In this document: positions 24,001-36,024 of the stretch, in pieces
Layout: every line of letters starts with the position of its first letter
Position numbering within the stretch: position 1 is the stretch's first letter
Source: Antrodiella citrinella
Taxonomy: Eukaryota; Basidiomycota; Agaricomycetes; Polyporales; Steccherinaceae
Direction of reading: 5' to 3'
Assembly (NCBI GenBank): GCA_004802725.1
Contig: SGPM01000040.1
Span: 1-64,000, forward strand
DNA length: 64,000 nt
The notes under the pieces: model-generated
Database searches by the model: none
What the model saw: the letters and a program-made list of their open reading frames with translations, nothing else
What the model was told of the DNA's origin: nothing
Position numbers and translations under genes: made by a program

Positions 24001-25493
24001 AGCTCCACACCTGTGGGACGGGATATCTCTGCTGCCACGATCTCGCATTATGGATCTGACCGCGGCGCACCATTCTCTGCCTCCGCGCAGCGGGCGGAGA
24101 TGACACCTCTTGTTGCTCAAAAGCTGTTGGAGCCCGTCAGTACTCAAACGTATGCCACCAGCGCGAATGCTCTCGGTGTCACGACCTCCGCTGGTCTTTC
24201 CAATGCCCCTCAACTCACTGTTGGGCCGGTGTACGGTCCTCCAGGAGCTCCATATCATTTGGCTTCAGCATTCCTCCCGCACCCCGCTTTCCACCGTCGC
24301 CATATCCTCTCGGTGAAGCAGTTCTCTCACCGGGACGTCCACGAGCTCTTCTCCCTCGCACACGAGATGCGTCTGCAAGTCGAGCGCAACGGTACGCTCG
24401 ACATCCTTAAGGGCAAAGTCCTCGCGACGCTGTTCTACGAGCCGTCAACGCGGACGAGTGCGTCCTTCGACGCGGCGATGAAGAGGTGTGGAGGGGAAGT
24501 CGTGGCGGTCAACGTCGACGCATCGAGTGTGTTGAAGGGCGAGACGTTGCCGGATACGATCAGGACGCTAGGGTGCTATGCGGATGCGATTGTGATCAGG
24601 CATCCTGAAGTTGGAAGCTCGCAGCTTGCGGCTAAGTTCTCCCCTGTGCCTATCATCAATGCGGGAGACGGGATTGGTGAACATCCTACGCAGGTGCGTG
24701 TTGCTCACATTTATTATTTATCATGGATCATATATAACATTCGTTTGCTATCACAGGCTCTCCTGGACGTCTACACCATCCGTTCCGAACTCGGCACGGT
24801 GAACGGACGTACGATCACCCTACTAGGTGACCTCAAAAACGGGCGGACCGTGCACTCCCTCGTCGCGCTGCTCTGCAGCATGTACGCTGTACGCCTGAAC
24901 TTCGTCTCTCCCGCCTCGCTCCAGATGCCCTCGTCCGTCGTCTCTGCCGCGCGCCGCGCGGGCGCCCACGTGTACCAATGCGAGTCCCTCGAGGAGGTGC
25001 TGGCGGACACGGACGTGCTGTACGTCACGCGTGTGCAGAAGGAGCGGTTCGCGAGTGAGGCGGAGTGGATGGCCGTGAAGGATGGGTACCGTGTGGATCA
25101 CTCGATCTTGGCGAGGGCGAAGGAGGACATGATCGTCATGCATCCTTTACCCAGGGTCAACGGTACGTGCCTCCCCCTTTTCTTCTCCCCCCCCTCTCTT
25201 CGCTCTTCTATTCCATCTGTCTTTCGTTGGAGGTTAGTCGACCACGACGCATACGCCCGCGGAGAGAGTTTAATTTCCTGCTCCGAACTAAACACTGAAT
25301 CAATCCTGTCATTCCCTCTGACAGAAATTGACCCCGAAGTGGACTTCGACTCCCGACGCGCAGTGTATTTCCGACAGATGCGTTACGGCTTATTCGTGAG
25401 TTTTCTCTTTCATCCACAACATGAGACTGCGATCTCGTGGCTGATGTCGGAGCTCAGATTCGTATGGCTCTGTTGGCGAGCGTCATGGCTTGA
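18041..25493 (+). CDS. URA2: Carbamoyl-phosphate synthase / aspartate transcarbamoylase (URA2 type)
   Basis: Ten exons (18041-18275, 18329-20217, 20267-20455, 20509-20841, 20902-21080, 21137-22667, 22723-24693, 24757-25162, 25325-25395, 25458-25493) encode 2279 residues, close to yeast Ura2 (2214). In order: glutaminase with FGICLGHQL (catalytic Cys348) and VQFHPES; two CPSase ATP-grasp halves (for example [20 protein letters not shown] and [16 protein letters not shown]); a dihydroorotase-like domain around residues 1520-1850; and aspartate transcarbamoylase from about 1950 with [12 protein letters not shown] and MHPLPRVNE. It makes carbamoyl phosphate from glutamine and bicarbonate and condenses it with aspartate, the first two steps of UMP synthesis. 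The dihydroorotase-like part is expected to be inactive: where active enzymes have HxH after FPG(L/F), this protein has [10 protein letters not shown]. The family is inhibited by UTP. Confidence 0.98.
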
Positions 25494-27030
25494 TCGGTTA
25501 CGCCATCTGCTGCATATGCCACAACCCAAAAAATCGCGCAGCACTCGGAAATGAAGTAAATCATAGTACGCCGCAAGCGAAGTGTCGTGAAGAGAAGGAC
25601 AAAAAGCAATCAAGTACGTAGAAAGAAGAAGATCATCTAGAAGTAATCCTGTACACATCATCGTTTCATGGATTGGACACAGTAGCACAACCCAAATACA
25701 TCCCATTCCTATCTCCCCTCCCTCTCATATCATACGTACACACACATCGCCGTCGCGTCCCGGTCCAATCTCCGCCCATAAAGGAAATGAATGTGGGTGT
25801 ACATGTGGGAAGCCAGGACGATCACACTGTCGCCGCTCGCGGTACCCGGACATGCGGCTCTAGAAGGTCTTGTAAGTACTTGCCATATTCAAGTGCTGTC
25901 CATCCGACCGCGGACGATCGCGGTGTTTGTACTGCTCGAGAGATGGACGGTCGACTCGTCAGGAATCCAGGGATGACAGGTTGACGTTGGCTAGACTGGT
26001 CTGCGCGAGGAACGTTCATTGGATTCGTTGGGGAGACAGCCTGCATGCTCGAGGCTACCGTACCGTGACCCCAGCTGGCATATGTTGCGCCGCATCATGT
26101 CTTGATTGGAGTGTTGTGGGAGTCGGTAGAGCAATGGGATACTGGAGTGTGATAAGAACGCCATCGTATTTATGCATGGGGATGGCGGAACGTCCCAGGA
26201 CGCTAATCCGAGATTTTGGCTGAGAATCCATGTCTTTGTTGGCTCGACCGGCGAGTTCATCCACCCAAGTGGCTGTGCCACATCGCAAGGTTCTGTTCTC
26301 TCTGATCTTTCTTCGCCCGAGACTGGGACAATCTCACGAAGAAACCGTGTGCAAGGACAAGAGCTGGTGCGACGTATTTCCGCAGAGAGACATATTGCAA
26401 GCCGAGCGCCGTAACGGATCTGGATCGGGAAACGCCGGCGAGGGTTGGAATTCGTTGGAAGCGGACGCGACCGTCGACGATGAGGATAAAATGGACCAGA
26501 ATCAACGGTCAGCTGGACACACTATTCAGTGCTCGACAGATACAGATACGGATGAGATTAGGACAGTTCTAGCATGGTTATATTGGTGCGTGGTATGCTC
26601 ATGGCTCGACGGCAGGGTTAGCTGATGTCACGATTTCTTAGTTTGAAGCTATGATGTTGGAACATTTGGCCCTGGTGTCTATGTCCGGGATATCCTAGCT
26701 CCCGGTGATGGTATGCCATTGGTTGTTGTGACAATAGACGTTGGCTGTTTCTCAGAAAGTACCAGCTGGCATGATCCCAACCTGAGAAATATGTCGGAAG
26801 AAAACGTATGGGCGTTACACTCATGAATGGAAGGAAGACATGTTCTTGAGATCTGCCGGTCTCGGGTTACTGCTCACTGCATCTCAGCAACTTTTCGGGT
26901 CCAGAGTGTTTGTTTCCTTTTGGTCTACTTATCTCCCTTCATCACATGTCGGAATGGATCACTAGTCCCTGCCCCGCCCTCCCCGACTCCTTTTGTCCTC
27001 CCTCCTTCCTCTCGTCTTCCATAACTCACC
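25494..27030. other. Long spacer, no gene recognised
   Basis: About 1.5 kb. Several frames of 70-130 codons overlap on both strands around 25.8-26.6 kb, but none has a domain, sensible composition or fitting splice sites. The last 60 bp before 27031 are strongly C/T-rich (ccccgccctccccgactcct and following), typical of a fungal promoter for the next gene. Confidence 0.5.
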
Positions 27031-30000
27031 ATGTCCGACGAACAGCAGTACCAGGACGACCCTGACGCGCTTCAGGCTCAGCAGTTCCAGGATCCACAAA
27101 TTGCGAGTCCTTATGACGAGCAGCAAGTGTACGAGGGGCCAGAAGAGGTCGAGTACCAGAATGACGACCAGTATGCAGACGGCGGCGAGCAAGGGGAGTA
27201 CCACGAGTCCTACCCAGGTCCTGACGACTACCAGGAGCAGGAGCACGTTCAGGACACGGGATACACTCCCCAAGGCAGTCTCGAAAATGAGCAATACCAG
27301 CAGCACGCGTCCGGGCCTGATCCTGCCACTGTGCCGGACCCGACTTCGGCCCCGCCACTCGAGTCCGAACCCTCTGCTGGCTCGTCTCAAGCTCAAGCTC
27401 AGTCTGTTTCCGAGTCTCTCGCAGCTGTTCCTCAAGAGCAGCAGCCGCAGACACCACCGCCGGCTGCCCAGATGGTCTCCGCGTCTGCTTCGTCAGATAG
27501 CAACATTCCGCAGGTGATTGTCACGCGTACCTCCTCTCAGGATCAGGGCGTGTCTCGACCCGACTCCCCGGCTGTCGACCAGCAAGCTTTAGCATTACAG
27601 CAAACTGCTCCCCAAGTCATCATTGTACCATCCGTCGCGTCTGCAGACCCTCAGGTGATCGTGCAGACGCAGTCTCCGAGTCCACCCTTACCCACTGTTC
27701 AGCCTGTGATGCAAGCTACTCAACCTGTGGTGCAGACCACGCAACCACCGCAGTCTCTGGCTGCTCAACAGGTACCCATGATCCCTTTCCAAGGCACATA
27801 TTCCTATACGACTATCCAGGAAGATTACATCGAGCAAAATGTTATCAACACGGTATGGAGCAATGTGTCAGAGGCGCTTATTGGATCGCCACCCGCCACT
27901 TCGACGCCACTGGTCGGTCCTGTCGCGTCCCAGCCTTCTACGTCTTCCCAGACCCGCTCAGCTCAGTCTCCGACCAGAANTCCGAGGGCGCAGCCTTCAG
28001 GCGGAGCGACAACGCGGTCTCCCCGCACCTCCCATACCTCCAGGGTCCCAGTCCCCGGTGGTCCCTCTTCCAGCTCAACCAGACACAGTCCTCCACGTGC
28101 CGGGCCGTCCAGACACAGTCCGCCCCGCCCACAGCCCGGATCCGGATCGCCCCCGACGCCCACGAGCCCGCCCCCGCCTAGTCGGCGCAACTCGACGTTC
28201 ATGCACCCGACGCCCGTCACGACGCCCATCGTCGAGCACCCCGAGTTCGAGTACGAGTCTGTTCGGGGTCACGCGAGGAACGACAGTGTGCAGTCGGAGA
28301 TGAGCGATAAACCACCGACGCCGCCGCCTGCGCACACGAAGCCGGCTTCCGTGAGGTCGCGTCCCCCGTCGATCTACGTACCACCTGGGAATGGCCAGGG
28401 AATGGTGTATAACGCGAATTCACCTGATAATCTGGTTTTGCACGCGCCGGTGCCTTCGTCGTCTCGGATCCAGCCTGCACCTCCCCTGCAAGCAGCCGTT
28501 TTCGACCACCACTATTCCGGACAACCGCATATAACCAGACGCGCTGCGTCGACCGGCCATTCAGGCATCCCGGTGGAACACGCGAGGCCAGCCATGGAGC
28601 GGCGTGGTCAAAGTTACCACGAACAGAGTGTTTACCAGCAAGCTCAGTACGTGCCTCAACAGAGTCGAGGTGGGCGCGGAAATGGGTCGCCCCGGAGGAC
28701 ACAGCTACACACCAGCGTGCCTGTCGGCGGGCTCGTTGATGGACGCGCCATGCATGCCTCTACAGGTTCGGCAGAGGTGGACTTCGGGCCTGGTGATGGA
28801 CAGATGCACCTCAGTCCGGACATGGCTTTGTCCTTCGAGAGATCGGTTCGGGGTGAAGCGGACGTGTTGAGGGCTGAGGGAGAGGACTTGGTGCGTCAGG
28901 GAGAGGGCCTTGTGCATCGAGGCGAAGGGATGGTGGAAAATCGGTTGCTGCAGGAGAGGCAGCGTGGAGAGAGTTTGATGCGCCAGGGAGAGGGCATGTT
29001 GCAGCAAGAGAGGCAGCGGGGAGAGAACCTCGTGCGTCAGGGAGAGAGTATGCTCCAGCAAGAGGTGCAACGCGGAGAGGGCTTAGTGCGTCGAGGAGAG
29101 GGGCTGGTGCAGCAGGGAGAGAGTCGGTTGCAACAAGAAATGCAACGCGGAGAGGGCTTGGTGCATCAAGGCGAGGGTCTGCTGCAACAACAGTTGTCTC
29201 GCGGGAACTCGATGTACTCCCAAGGACTGAACGCGATCCGGAACGGAGAGGACGCATACACCCGGAGCGCTGACATGCTCCGACAGGGTATCGACACCGT
29301 ACGACAGGGTGCAGACACCATCCGTCAAGGCGCGCAGGTGACCCCGGGGCGGGCGGTGTCGTTCATGGAGAACACGATGGGGACGCTGACGCATGGGGTG
29401 AACGCGAACACGTTGGCGGCGAGTGCGGGAAGCCTCGCGGCGGGGTACATCATGGGAAATGGTGCAAACCTCGCGGGAAATGGTGGTGATGGAACGAGGG
29501 GGATGGGGAATGGTGCTCCGCAGACACCGGGTATGACTGCGGAGGCCCACTTGTCGAGGGCGTCGGGTTTGGATACGTTCATTCCGTATGCGGGGTCTGT
29601 GGGGCCCAAGACTGTGAGTTGTGTGGCCTTTCATTTCTTGTCAAGCTAGGCTGACGATTTTCTTGCTCGTAGCCTGCTGAACGGACCTTGGAGGAGCGCT
29701 TGCTCCCTACTCTCAGAAACGCTAGAGAAGCCCTCAGCAAAGCCAGAGTTCAAGGTAAGTAAGCGAACCGTCCCACACATGGCTGTACGAAAGCTCATTG
29801 ATACTCCCCTACAGCAACAGTGAACGGATGGTCTCTCAACGTAGCCATCGGTGCACAAATTCTCCTCGGTGCGCTGACGACTGGGATCGCAGCTGCCACA
29901 ACCGGCAAAAAGACTTCAATCGTCACCTCTATCCTCGGAGGCATATCCACCCTCGCCGCATCCTACCTCGCCAAAGCCCGCGGGTCCGGTGAACCCGAAC

Positions 30001-30374
30001 GGTCCTCGGGGCTCGCCAAAGAGCTCGAAAACTTCGTGCGGGACTGCGACGCGTTCGTCCTGGACCACGGACACAAGAAGGCCGGGTACGACGATGGATT
30101 GGAGATGAGCGAGCACGTAGAGGAGTATCGGAGGCGGTTTGAGATCCTGATGGGGCATAATGGGGACCAGGTGGGCGATCAGGTCGAGGAGAAACGGGCG
30201 ATGGGGAGGGGACATGTGGGTATGAGTGGGAGCGCGGGGTCGAGGGACTCAGGTGTCGCGTTCGGGACTGCGAACGGGCATGTGGGGACGGGTACTGGAC
30301 ATGTGGGCGTGGGCGGGGGCGGGGGTGCAGGGCATGTGGGTGTTGGGAATGGGACAGCGAGAGTGTGGGGGTGA
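27031..30374 (+). CDS. Disordered protein with amphipathic 7/11 repeats and C-terminal SLATT-type domain
   Basis: Three exons (27031-29613, 29673-29754, 29815-30374) give 1074 residues. Residues 1-600 are disordered: acidic/Gln/Tyr-rich, then Ser/Pro/Gln-rich with SPPRXXP-like stretches. About 608-770 is a repeat region built from 7-residue units (GEGLVRQ type) and 11-residue units (GEGMLQQERQR type), about a dozen in all, then RQGIDTVRQGADTIRQG. Next come a Gly-rich stretch and a helix (PAERTLEERLLPTLRNAREAL). About 890-1010 resembles the fungal SLATT two-TM domain: TM1 LNVAIGAQILLGALTTGIAA, TM2 TSILGGISTLAASYLAKARG, then EPERSSGLAKELENFVRDCD. The tail is Gly/His/Val-rich. SLATT proteins are thought to be pore-forming membrane effectors, often in conflict systems in bacteria; the fungal role is unknown. 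One ambiguous base lies at 27980. Confidence 0.85.
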
Positions 30375-31118
30375 GCCTCTCGTCCCACTTTCTGACTGTT
30401 TTCCTTTGTTCTCCTGCTTTGCATTTTCGTTTGTTTTCCTGGGACACTGGCGCACGGCCTCTCTGTCAACTTCCTCTCTGCTGCTCTCGTCTCACATCTC
30501 CCGATCAGTCCTCTTCACGACTCATTTTTGCAATCATCCAACGCTTAGCTACGCATACGAGCGTCTGGGCTCTTCATTTTGTCGCATATGTTACGCGCAT
30601 ACACACAAGTCTTGTTCTTAATATATTATTCCATTCCTCTTCTTCCCACTTCTTAGTACGTGTTGTCTTGTACATGGTCATGTTTAGAATACTGGTATCA
30701 TTCAAGTAGTGTCTCAGGATGTCTCTACGCTTTACGTCGCAATGTATGTATCTCCTGATCTTCGAATTCTTTTGGACACTCAAGTTATGGTCTAGTGTCA
30801 TTGTGTAAGCATGGATCTTCAGTCGTGACACAAAAAAATCCAACAAAAATTCAATCGTGCTGTCATATCTCGAGAACGGGGAGGAACCCCGAGCTGCCGC
30901 GTGAAAGGCGGTGATGTTGGCCGTTACACCATACTCGACGTGAAGACGCGAGGATAGGTCTTGACCTACAAGGAGGTCAACATATACTTTACAGTACGCA
31001 TGTAACATCACTCCCCAGTGCTGTACATACACATAGTAAGCACACCCAACGCAAAAGGCCTTGAATCTAGTACAAGCATTCAGATCATTCCAATTTCATC
31101 AACAGACGTAGAAGGTGC
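30375..31118 (-). other. Spacer with possible ankyrin-like fragment
   Basis: A minus-strand frame at 30574-31032 contains GVTANITAFHAAARG followed later by IEFLLDF, which loosely fits one ankyrin repeat. There is no convincing start and no further repeat. It could be a terminal exon of a decayed gene or chance. The rest is likely the 3' regions of the two convergent genes. Confidence 0.2.
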
Positions 31119-33336
31119 TCAAACACCCTCCGCCGCGCGAGACGTCATCACTTTCGAGACTTGTAGATCTGTATAAAAGAACAGGTCAACAAAAAAAATC
31201 CTAAAGATCTCGAGAGCAAGAACGACATACGTGTAAGAGGTGAACCCCGGTTGGCTTCGTCCATCGTCTCCATGAACTCGTTCAGCACGACGCCCATGTA
31301 CGTATGCGAATTGCAAAGCGGTCCGGATTGCCAGAGGATATGCTTGTTCTTGGCTCGGCTTAGGTCATTCACCATCATCTGCGCCGCTGCAGTCAGACAA
31401 ACCTACAGAGCACGGAAAAATGAAAAATGAGTATCGAAGAGACGGGTTCAGCGGCCATGGGTTGGGGTATCACGGCAATGACTAACCAATAAGAACGGGT
31501 CTGCGTGCAACGCGCCGCCGCGCATGATCTCTGCTCTCTTCGGCAGGATAACTTTGAACGCAGCAGCGATAGCCTTGCTCGCGCTCAGACACTTGATTGT
31601 TGAGGTGAGGTTCGTGCCTGAAAAGACTGCATGGAGCTGCATTGCCGCCAGCCTGCAGATCATATGTGTGATGACGAGGTGGCGGGTGAGCTGGGGATCA
31701 TTGAAGCTGGACAGCGTGTCGAGTAAGGGTAAGTTCAGAATGAACTTTTCGATCAGGAGGTCGTGCTCGTTGAAGAAATCAGCGTGCGCAGATGAATCTG
31801 GTATGGAAGCGAGAGCAGTTTGAGCTCGGTAGAGGACGCGAACAGGAATCAGATCATAAATACCAACGGATGCCGCGGACGAGAGCCAGCGAGCTTTGTC
31901 TAACAAAGCCACGGCTTGTACACGGAGAGAAAGGGGAGAAAGTGTCGTTGGTTGTTCTTCTGGGATGAAAGCTTGATGCAGGAAGGACATGATAGTATGT
32001 CCACCTTGATAGTTGTCCGGAATGGTTCCCTAAATCCAAGTGAGCCACAATGAATCCCTCTTGCACAAGTTCGGACCGTGTACCTTTTCAAATTCGCTCA
32101 TCTCCCGAGGCCATGGGGTCTCAATGGTGCTTATGGGAGACCCGTCGTCTGCGATGAACGCTGGCAGATCAAGCGCCATGGCCCATGACTTGTCTACCGC
32201 AAATACCGTCCAAAATGCGTGTATGCGTTCGCCCTCATCGACCAAATCCTCCGCTGGCGGCAGCGTGTTGTCGGAATCGACGAGATACAGCTTTGACTCC
32301 ACACCCGTCCTGAGCTGACTCCGAATCTTTCCCAGTTTGTGGGTGACGACAAGCGCTACGCACGTCGAGAGGTGCTTGCGAGCTTGAATGAACTTAGCAG
32401 AGTACAAGTAATAGCTGGTCAGGAGAAGCTCGGCTTGGAGAACATGCAGGGGGTTGGAAGTCGACGTGGCGTAGGCAGCTGAAGCAAGAGATGCACAGTG
32501 TGTAGCGTAGGCGTCCTCCGCGACAGGCCACCGTTCGTCGGGTGACAAAATAGTCCCCCATAGGAACACTGCGCTGAGCAGCGCATCTGATGGCGCATGG
32601 TGTGCGTTCGTCGAAAACTTCCGCGAACAATAAGCAATGAATCGCTGTTTGTTCAAGAAGAAACCATAATCGGTGGCGTAGGGGATGAAGGCCTCGATCC
32701 TAAATAGGACGAGAAGGATCAGGAGTGAATGATGGTAGATGAATGTACAGAACGAGGAGGGTGGACTCACAGCACCTGGGCTACCGGGAGCGGTGGCTCT
32801 GTGATGTTGAAAGAGAACTGGCTGCTTGGTCTGGAGTGTACTGGCAACGACATGGCATGGTGAGTGAAGAGCTCTCACAGAAACGGTCTGACTTTATTCA
32901 CCTGGACTTCCCCCCAAGTCGCCTTCTGGTGATAGGTCCATACTATCATCCACATGCCCATTATTAGTACTTCGGCTTTCACGGGAACCATGAAGCATAG
33001 ATATGGGTGACAACGGCTCCGATCCCGGCTGTTCGAGGGCTCTAAGCCGTGCTTGCAGCGCAGCGATGTTCTCCTCCAGGATCTGTGTCCTGCTCCGTTG
33101 ATCCCCATCTGTGTATTCGCAGTCCCGTTCACGGCCAAACCGTACACATTGCCCGCAAACGGGGCGAACACAATCGCATTTCTGTGAGAGAGTTTAGGAA
33201 CAGTTTTACGGGTGACTAATCAGCGGATGCTCACCATTTTGCGCCTGCGGCAGTTGAGACATGCTTTCCCTTTCGGTGCCCTACTGGAGAACCCAGCCTC
33301 CGGAAGTTTCGAATCTGACGCAGCTGGATTGCTCAT
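31119..33336 (-). CDS. Zn2Cys6 fungal transcription factor
   Basis: Seven exons (33235-33336, 32902-33181, 32771-32840, 32084-32699, 31487-32029, 31231-31402, 31119-31168) give 610 residues. The binuclear zinc cluster is KACLNCRRRKM (end of exon 1) continued by KCDCVRPVCGQCVRFGRERD after intron 1, giving Cys spacings CX2CX6CX6CX2CX8C. A short coiled coil follows (RTQILEENIAALQARLRAL). The middle-homology region of fungal regulators starts near IEAFIPYATDYGFFLNKQRF and includes RIHAFWTVFAVDKSWAMAL. It should bind DNA in the nucleus; target genes are unknown. All six introns are 53-84 nt. Confidence 0.93.
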
Positions 33337-33571
33337 GATGAACGGAAAGAGAGTGTGCAAGGTGCGAGGAGAAAAAGAGACAGGGGATATGTATTTTTCG
33401 TGCAGGAATCAAGAGCCCAAGATCCAACTCATCACCGTCTTATACAAGCCTGCCGTCTGCCGCCAGCGTCGTCAACGCGGCAGGAATCGCTTTCCGACTC
33501 ATCCTCGTTCTCCGAGAACCGTAAAAAGGAGCAAAACAAGTCAAATTCGCCTTGTAAAAAGGGTAAAAGAT

Positions 33572-33659
33572 TGCCACGTACCCGGATTGAACGAATGACC
33601 TTCGCATCACGTGACCACCACGATACAAGTGCGACGCGCTACCACTACGCCAACGCGGC
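33572..33659 (-). tRNA. tRNA-Thr (anticodon UGU) with 16-nt intron
   Basis: On the minus strand the gene starts GCCGCGTTGGCGTAGTGG at 33659. The acceptor stem GCCGCGT pairs with ACGTGGC (one G-U), leaving discriminator A at 33572. The anticodon stem TCGCA/TGCGA encloses CT-TGT-A, then an intron at 33608-33623, one base after the anticodon as in eukaryotic nuclear tRNAs, then A. The T arm is ATTCG-TTCAATC-CGGGT. Removing 16 nt leaves a 72-nt body before CCA addition. The A box (TGGCGTAGTGG) is a perfect match. T-runs at 33565-33568 and 33556-33560 provide Pol III termination. Confidence 0.92.
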
Positions 33660-33776
33660 TTTGTAATTTTATATTCTTCACACACATGCTATGGGCATTG
33701 TCACAGACCCGCGGGCACACCTATGAGACAATATCTTTGTATCGTCGTAGTCGTACAAGTATACATGATTTGAGCA

Positions 33777-34566
33777 TTACCATATAAACGGTATGACTGT
33801 GTACGGTGTCTTCTGTGCCCACTCCGTCCACTGCCCTTTGAACTCTGTCTTCAACATATAGTCTTCCTTGGGAACCCTCGACAACAATGCCCCCGCCAAA
33901 AAAGTAGCAAGCGCGATCCAAAATGCGCCAAACAATTGGCCTTGCCAGGTGATCCACATGTTACTCTCTATCCACCACGTCCCATGGCAGAACAGCTGGG
34001 TTATGATCATGCCAAGGAGGGCACCCGTGGCGGCGAGATACGAGGGGTGTCGAACAATGGAGTATGGGCCGGCCGTGATCAGCTTGTGCTCTTTCCTGAG
34101 AGAGAGCTCGAAGGTGAAATGGCGGCCGAGGGTACGGAAGCAAAGGACTCGAAGGTACGCGCTGGCGTACATCAAGATGGAGCCGGCCACATATCCAGAG
34201 GACAAGTAAAAGTCATCTGCGGCGAGTGGTTTCGTGCCGGTGGGCAGGAGGAAACGGTGAAGTTCTGGAACATGAAGCGAAGGGTAGACTGTAGACAACA
34301 GCAAGTAAACTTCGCACAGGCCCAGCGCTGTGTTCAAGGCCTGCCACAAGCCTGAGTAAGTACACAGTATCATGTCAGGAAAAAGGGCCTCGTACGTGAA
34401 TCGGGGGCATCACAATCCCTAAGATGGGAGTCAATATGTCCCTTGCGTCTTTGTTATCCTTGTACTTGTTGAGTTCGTCTGAGTCTGGGGTAACATTGGG
34501 AGGACGAAAGGATACATATAGCGAGACAGCATTGGCGATAACGAAAGGCAATCTAGCTACTGCCAT
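33777..34566 (-). CDS. Isoprenylcysteine O-methyltransferase-like membrane protein
   Basis: Two exons (34396-34566, 33777-34340) give 244 residues, near the 239 of yeast Ste14. The family signature is present: LRKEHKLITAGPYSIVRHPS Y (the RHPSY motif), then hydrophobic helices and an acidic C-terminal segment PKEDYMLKTEFKGQWTEWAQ. These ER-membrane enzymes methylate the C-terminal prenylated cysteine of CAAX proteins such as Ras and mating pheromones, using SAM. Other members of the ICMT/PEMT-like superfamily have unknown substrates, so Ste14 function is inferred. I placed the intron acceptor after GTGGCAG at 34341 because the alternative 12 nt upstream breaks the frame. Confidence 0.82.
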
Positions 34567-35667
34567 TGCCGTATGTGAGTAGAAAAGACTTGAAGACGCA
34601 GATAGGGAAACCTAGGACAGGGACATGTCCTTATATCTGTGCGAATTGAATTGATGTCTATCCCTGCAAGTGTCAAAAATAGCGAATGGAAGCCATTACT
34701 AGTCAAATGTTCAGTAGAGAAGCACACACCGGAGACGGATTTCTGTGGTATACCCGAGGCTCATGGCAGCGTTTTCTGCCTCTATCCGTTAGGGAGGCCG
34801 AGGGAAAGTGATCGGCGGAACGACATATCTCAGGCTGACGCACTTCCGTTAGACCCATGACTCCTGGTCCAATTGAACGGGGTGCGCTGCCGACAAGGGA
34901 CATTGATCACCTTAATATGTCAACTGTGGTTTGAAGATTTACCGCGTACCTAGCTTCAGGTCTAAAGTCATGGTCGCTATCGCTCAGCGACCACTGTGAT
35001 GAGGAGTCCACGGTCAACGAGTCGTGCCAGTGATGACTTAGCGAAAAAACTGTCATCGCAAGGAAGCTCTCTAGGGTATTGTCAACGTGTAGGGATGCAA
35101 TGCTTACCGATAATTATACAGTGCATCAATAAACTGAACATGTCTAATTTTGCGTTGGATATCAAATCTGGAAGTTGCAGTTGAACTATTAGTATCACGG
35201 TCGAAGGAAAGGTTCGTAAACGCTCGACTTGACGCCACAACGATGTTGGCACCCACCTCCGAAGTTCGAACAATCGAGGCTAGCGCTTTTCTTGATCCAT
35301 ATGCATTATTCCATCTGAGCTCTTCAAATTCGCAATCGTTCTGCACTACATGTATTGTTCAAATAACAATGCAAAGATGACTCGACTTCGAGGCTCTCGG
35401 CGCTACACTGGTCCTAGCTGACTCTAGACGGTCTTGGACCACGACAGACCCACTGGGAGGTGTAGCCCCTAGGAGGTGTAGCCCCTACGCGTTCAGCCTT
35501 GTTCTAGTCAATTCCACATCACGTCGGGCTCGTTCTGGCACCCGTTGAGTTTACAGTGGCACGATCGCCCTCGCTCCTACATAAACCTCGGGATATCCGA
35601 CGACCTACCGTACCCATCGCACTGTCCTTCCGTCTGGAGAATAACAACCTGATCATCCGGCTTTATC
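34567..35667. other. No gene recognised; short tandem duplication
   Basis: Only short frames without recognisable features. At about 35456-35486 a 16-bp unit, ggaggtgtagccccta, occurs twice in direct tandem. The final part leads into the Cox8 gene. Confidence 0.4.
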
Positions 35668-36024
35668 ATGTCCTTCATCTGTGCTTCCTCCACTATGCGC
35701 CTCGCTCTGAATAACAGCCGTATTCCAAGAACTGGTCCACGGTTGGTGCGCAAATTCGCCTCAGATGGGCATAACGTACGTCTATCATCATTTCGCCTTT
35801 CTGGACTTTAACTGAACCCCTCATACAGCCCGTGCCTTTCAGCCATTCGAACAAAAATACGTTCAAGTACAAATACTTCGCATTCCTTGCGACAGGATTC
35901 TCCATACCATTCATTGCCGTTGGCTATCAATTGTGAGCTTCATAATATCTTCTGCAACCTGTCGAATTGATCATAAGACAAGTCTCGGTGCTCCAGAAAC
36001 AAGATTAGCCGGTCATCTGCGTAA
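35668..36024 (+). CDS. COX8: Cytochrome c oxidase subunit 8 (Cox8/COX7C)
   Basis: Three exons (35668-35775, 35829-35932, 35997-36024) encode 79 residues; yeast Cox8 has 78. The N terminus is a mitochondrial presequence rich in Arg, Ser and Ala (MRLALNNSRIPRTGPRLVRK). The mature part carries PVPFSHSNKNTFKYKY followed by the single transmembrane helix FAFLATGFSIPFIAVGYQL and a short basic tail NKISRSSA. It is a structural subunit of complex IV in the inner membrane. The exons are too short to stand out as long frames. Confidence 0.88.

Noticed and set aside
26230..26625. 131-codon frame in the 25.5-27.0 kb spacer
   Set aside because: No domain, odd composition, and overlapping frames on both strands of similar length; no fitting introns.
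26962..27435. Antisense frames at the start of the disordered protein gene
   Set aside because: They are antisense to the Gln/Asp-rich exon and their Leu/Val/Arg-rich text is explained by that composition.
35390..35500. A second tRNA suggested by clover-like words
   Set aside because: No consistent acceptor or anticodon stem and no A/B boxes; only a short tandem duplication is present.
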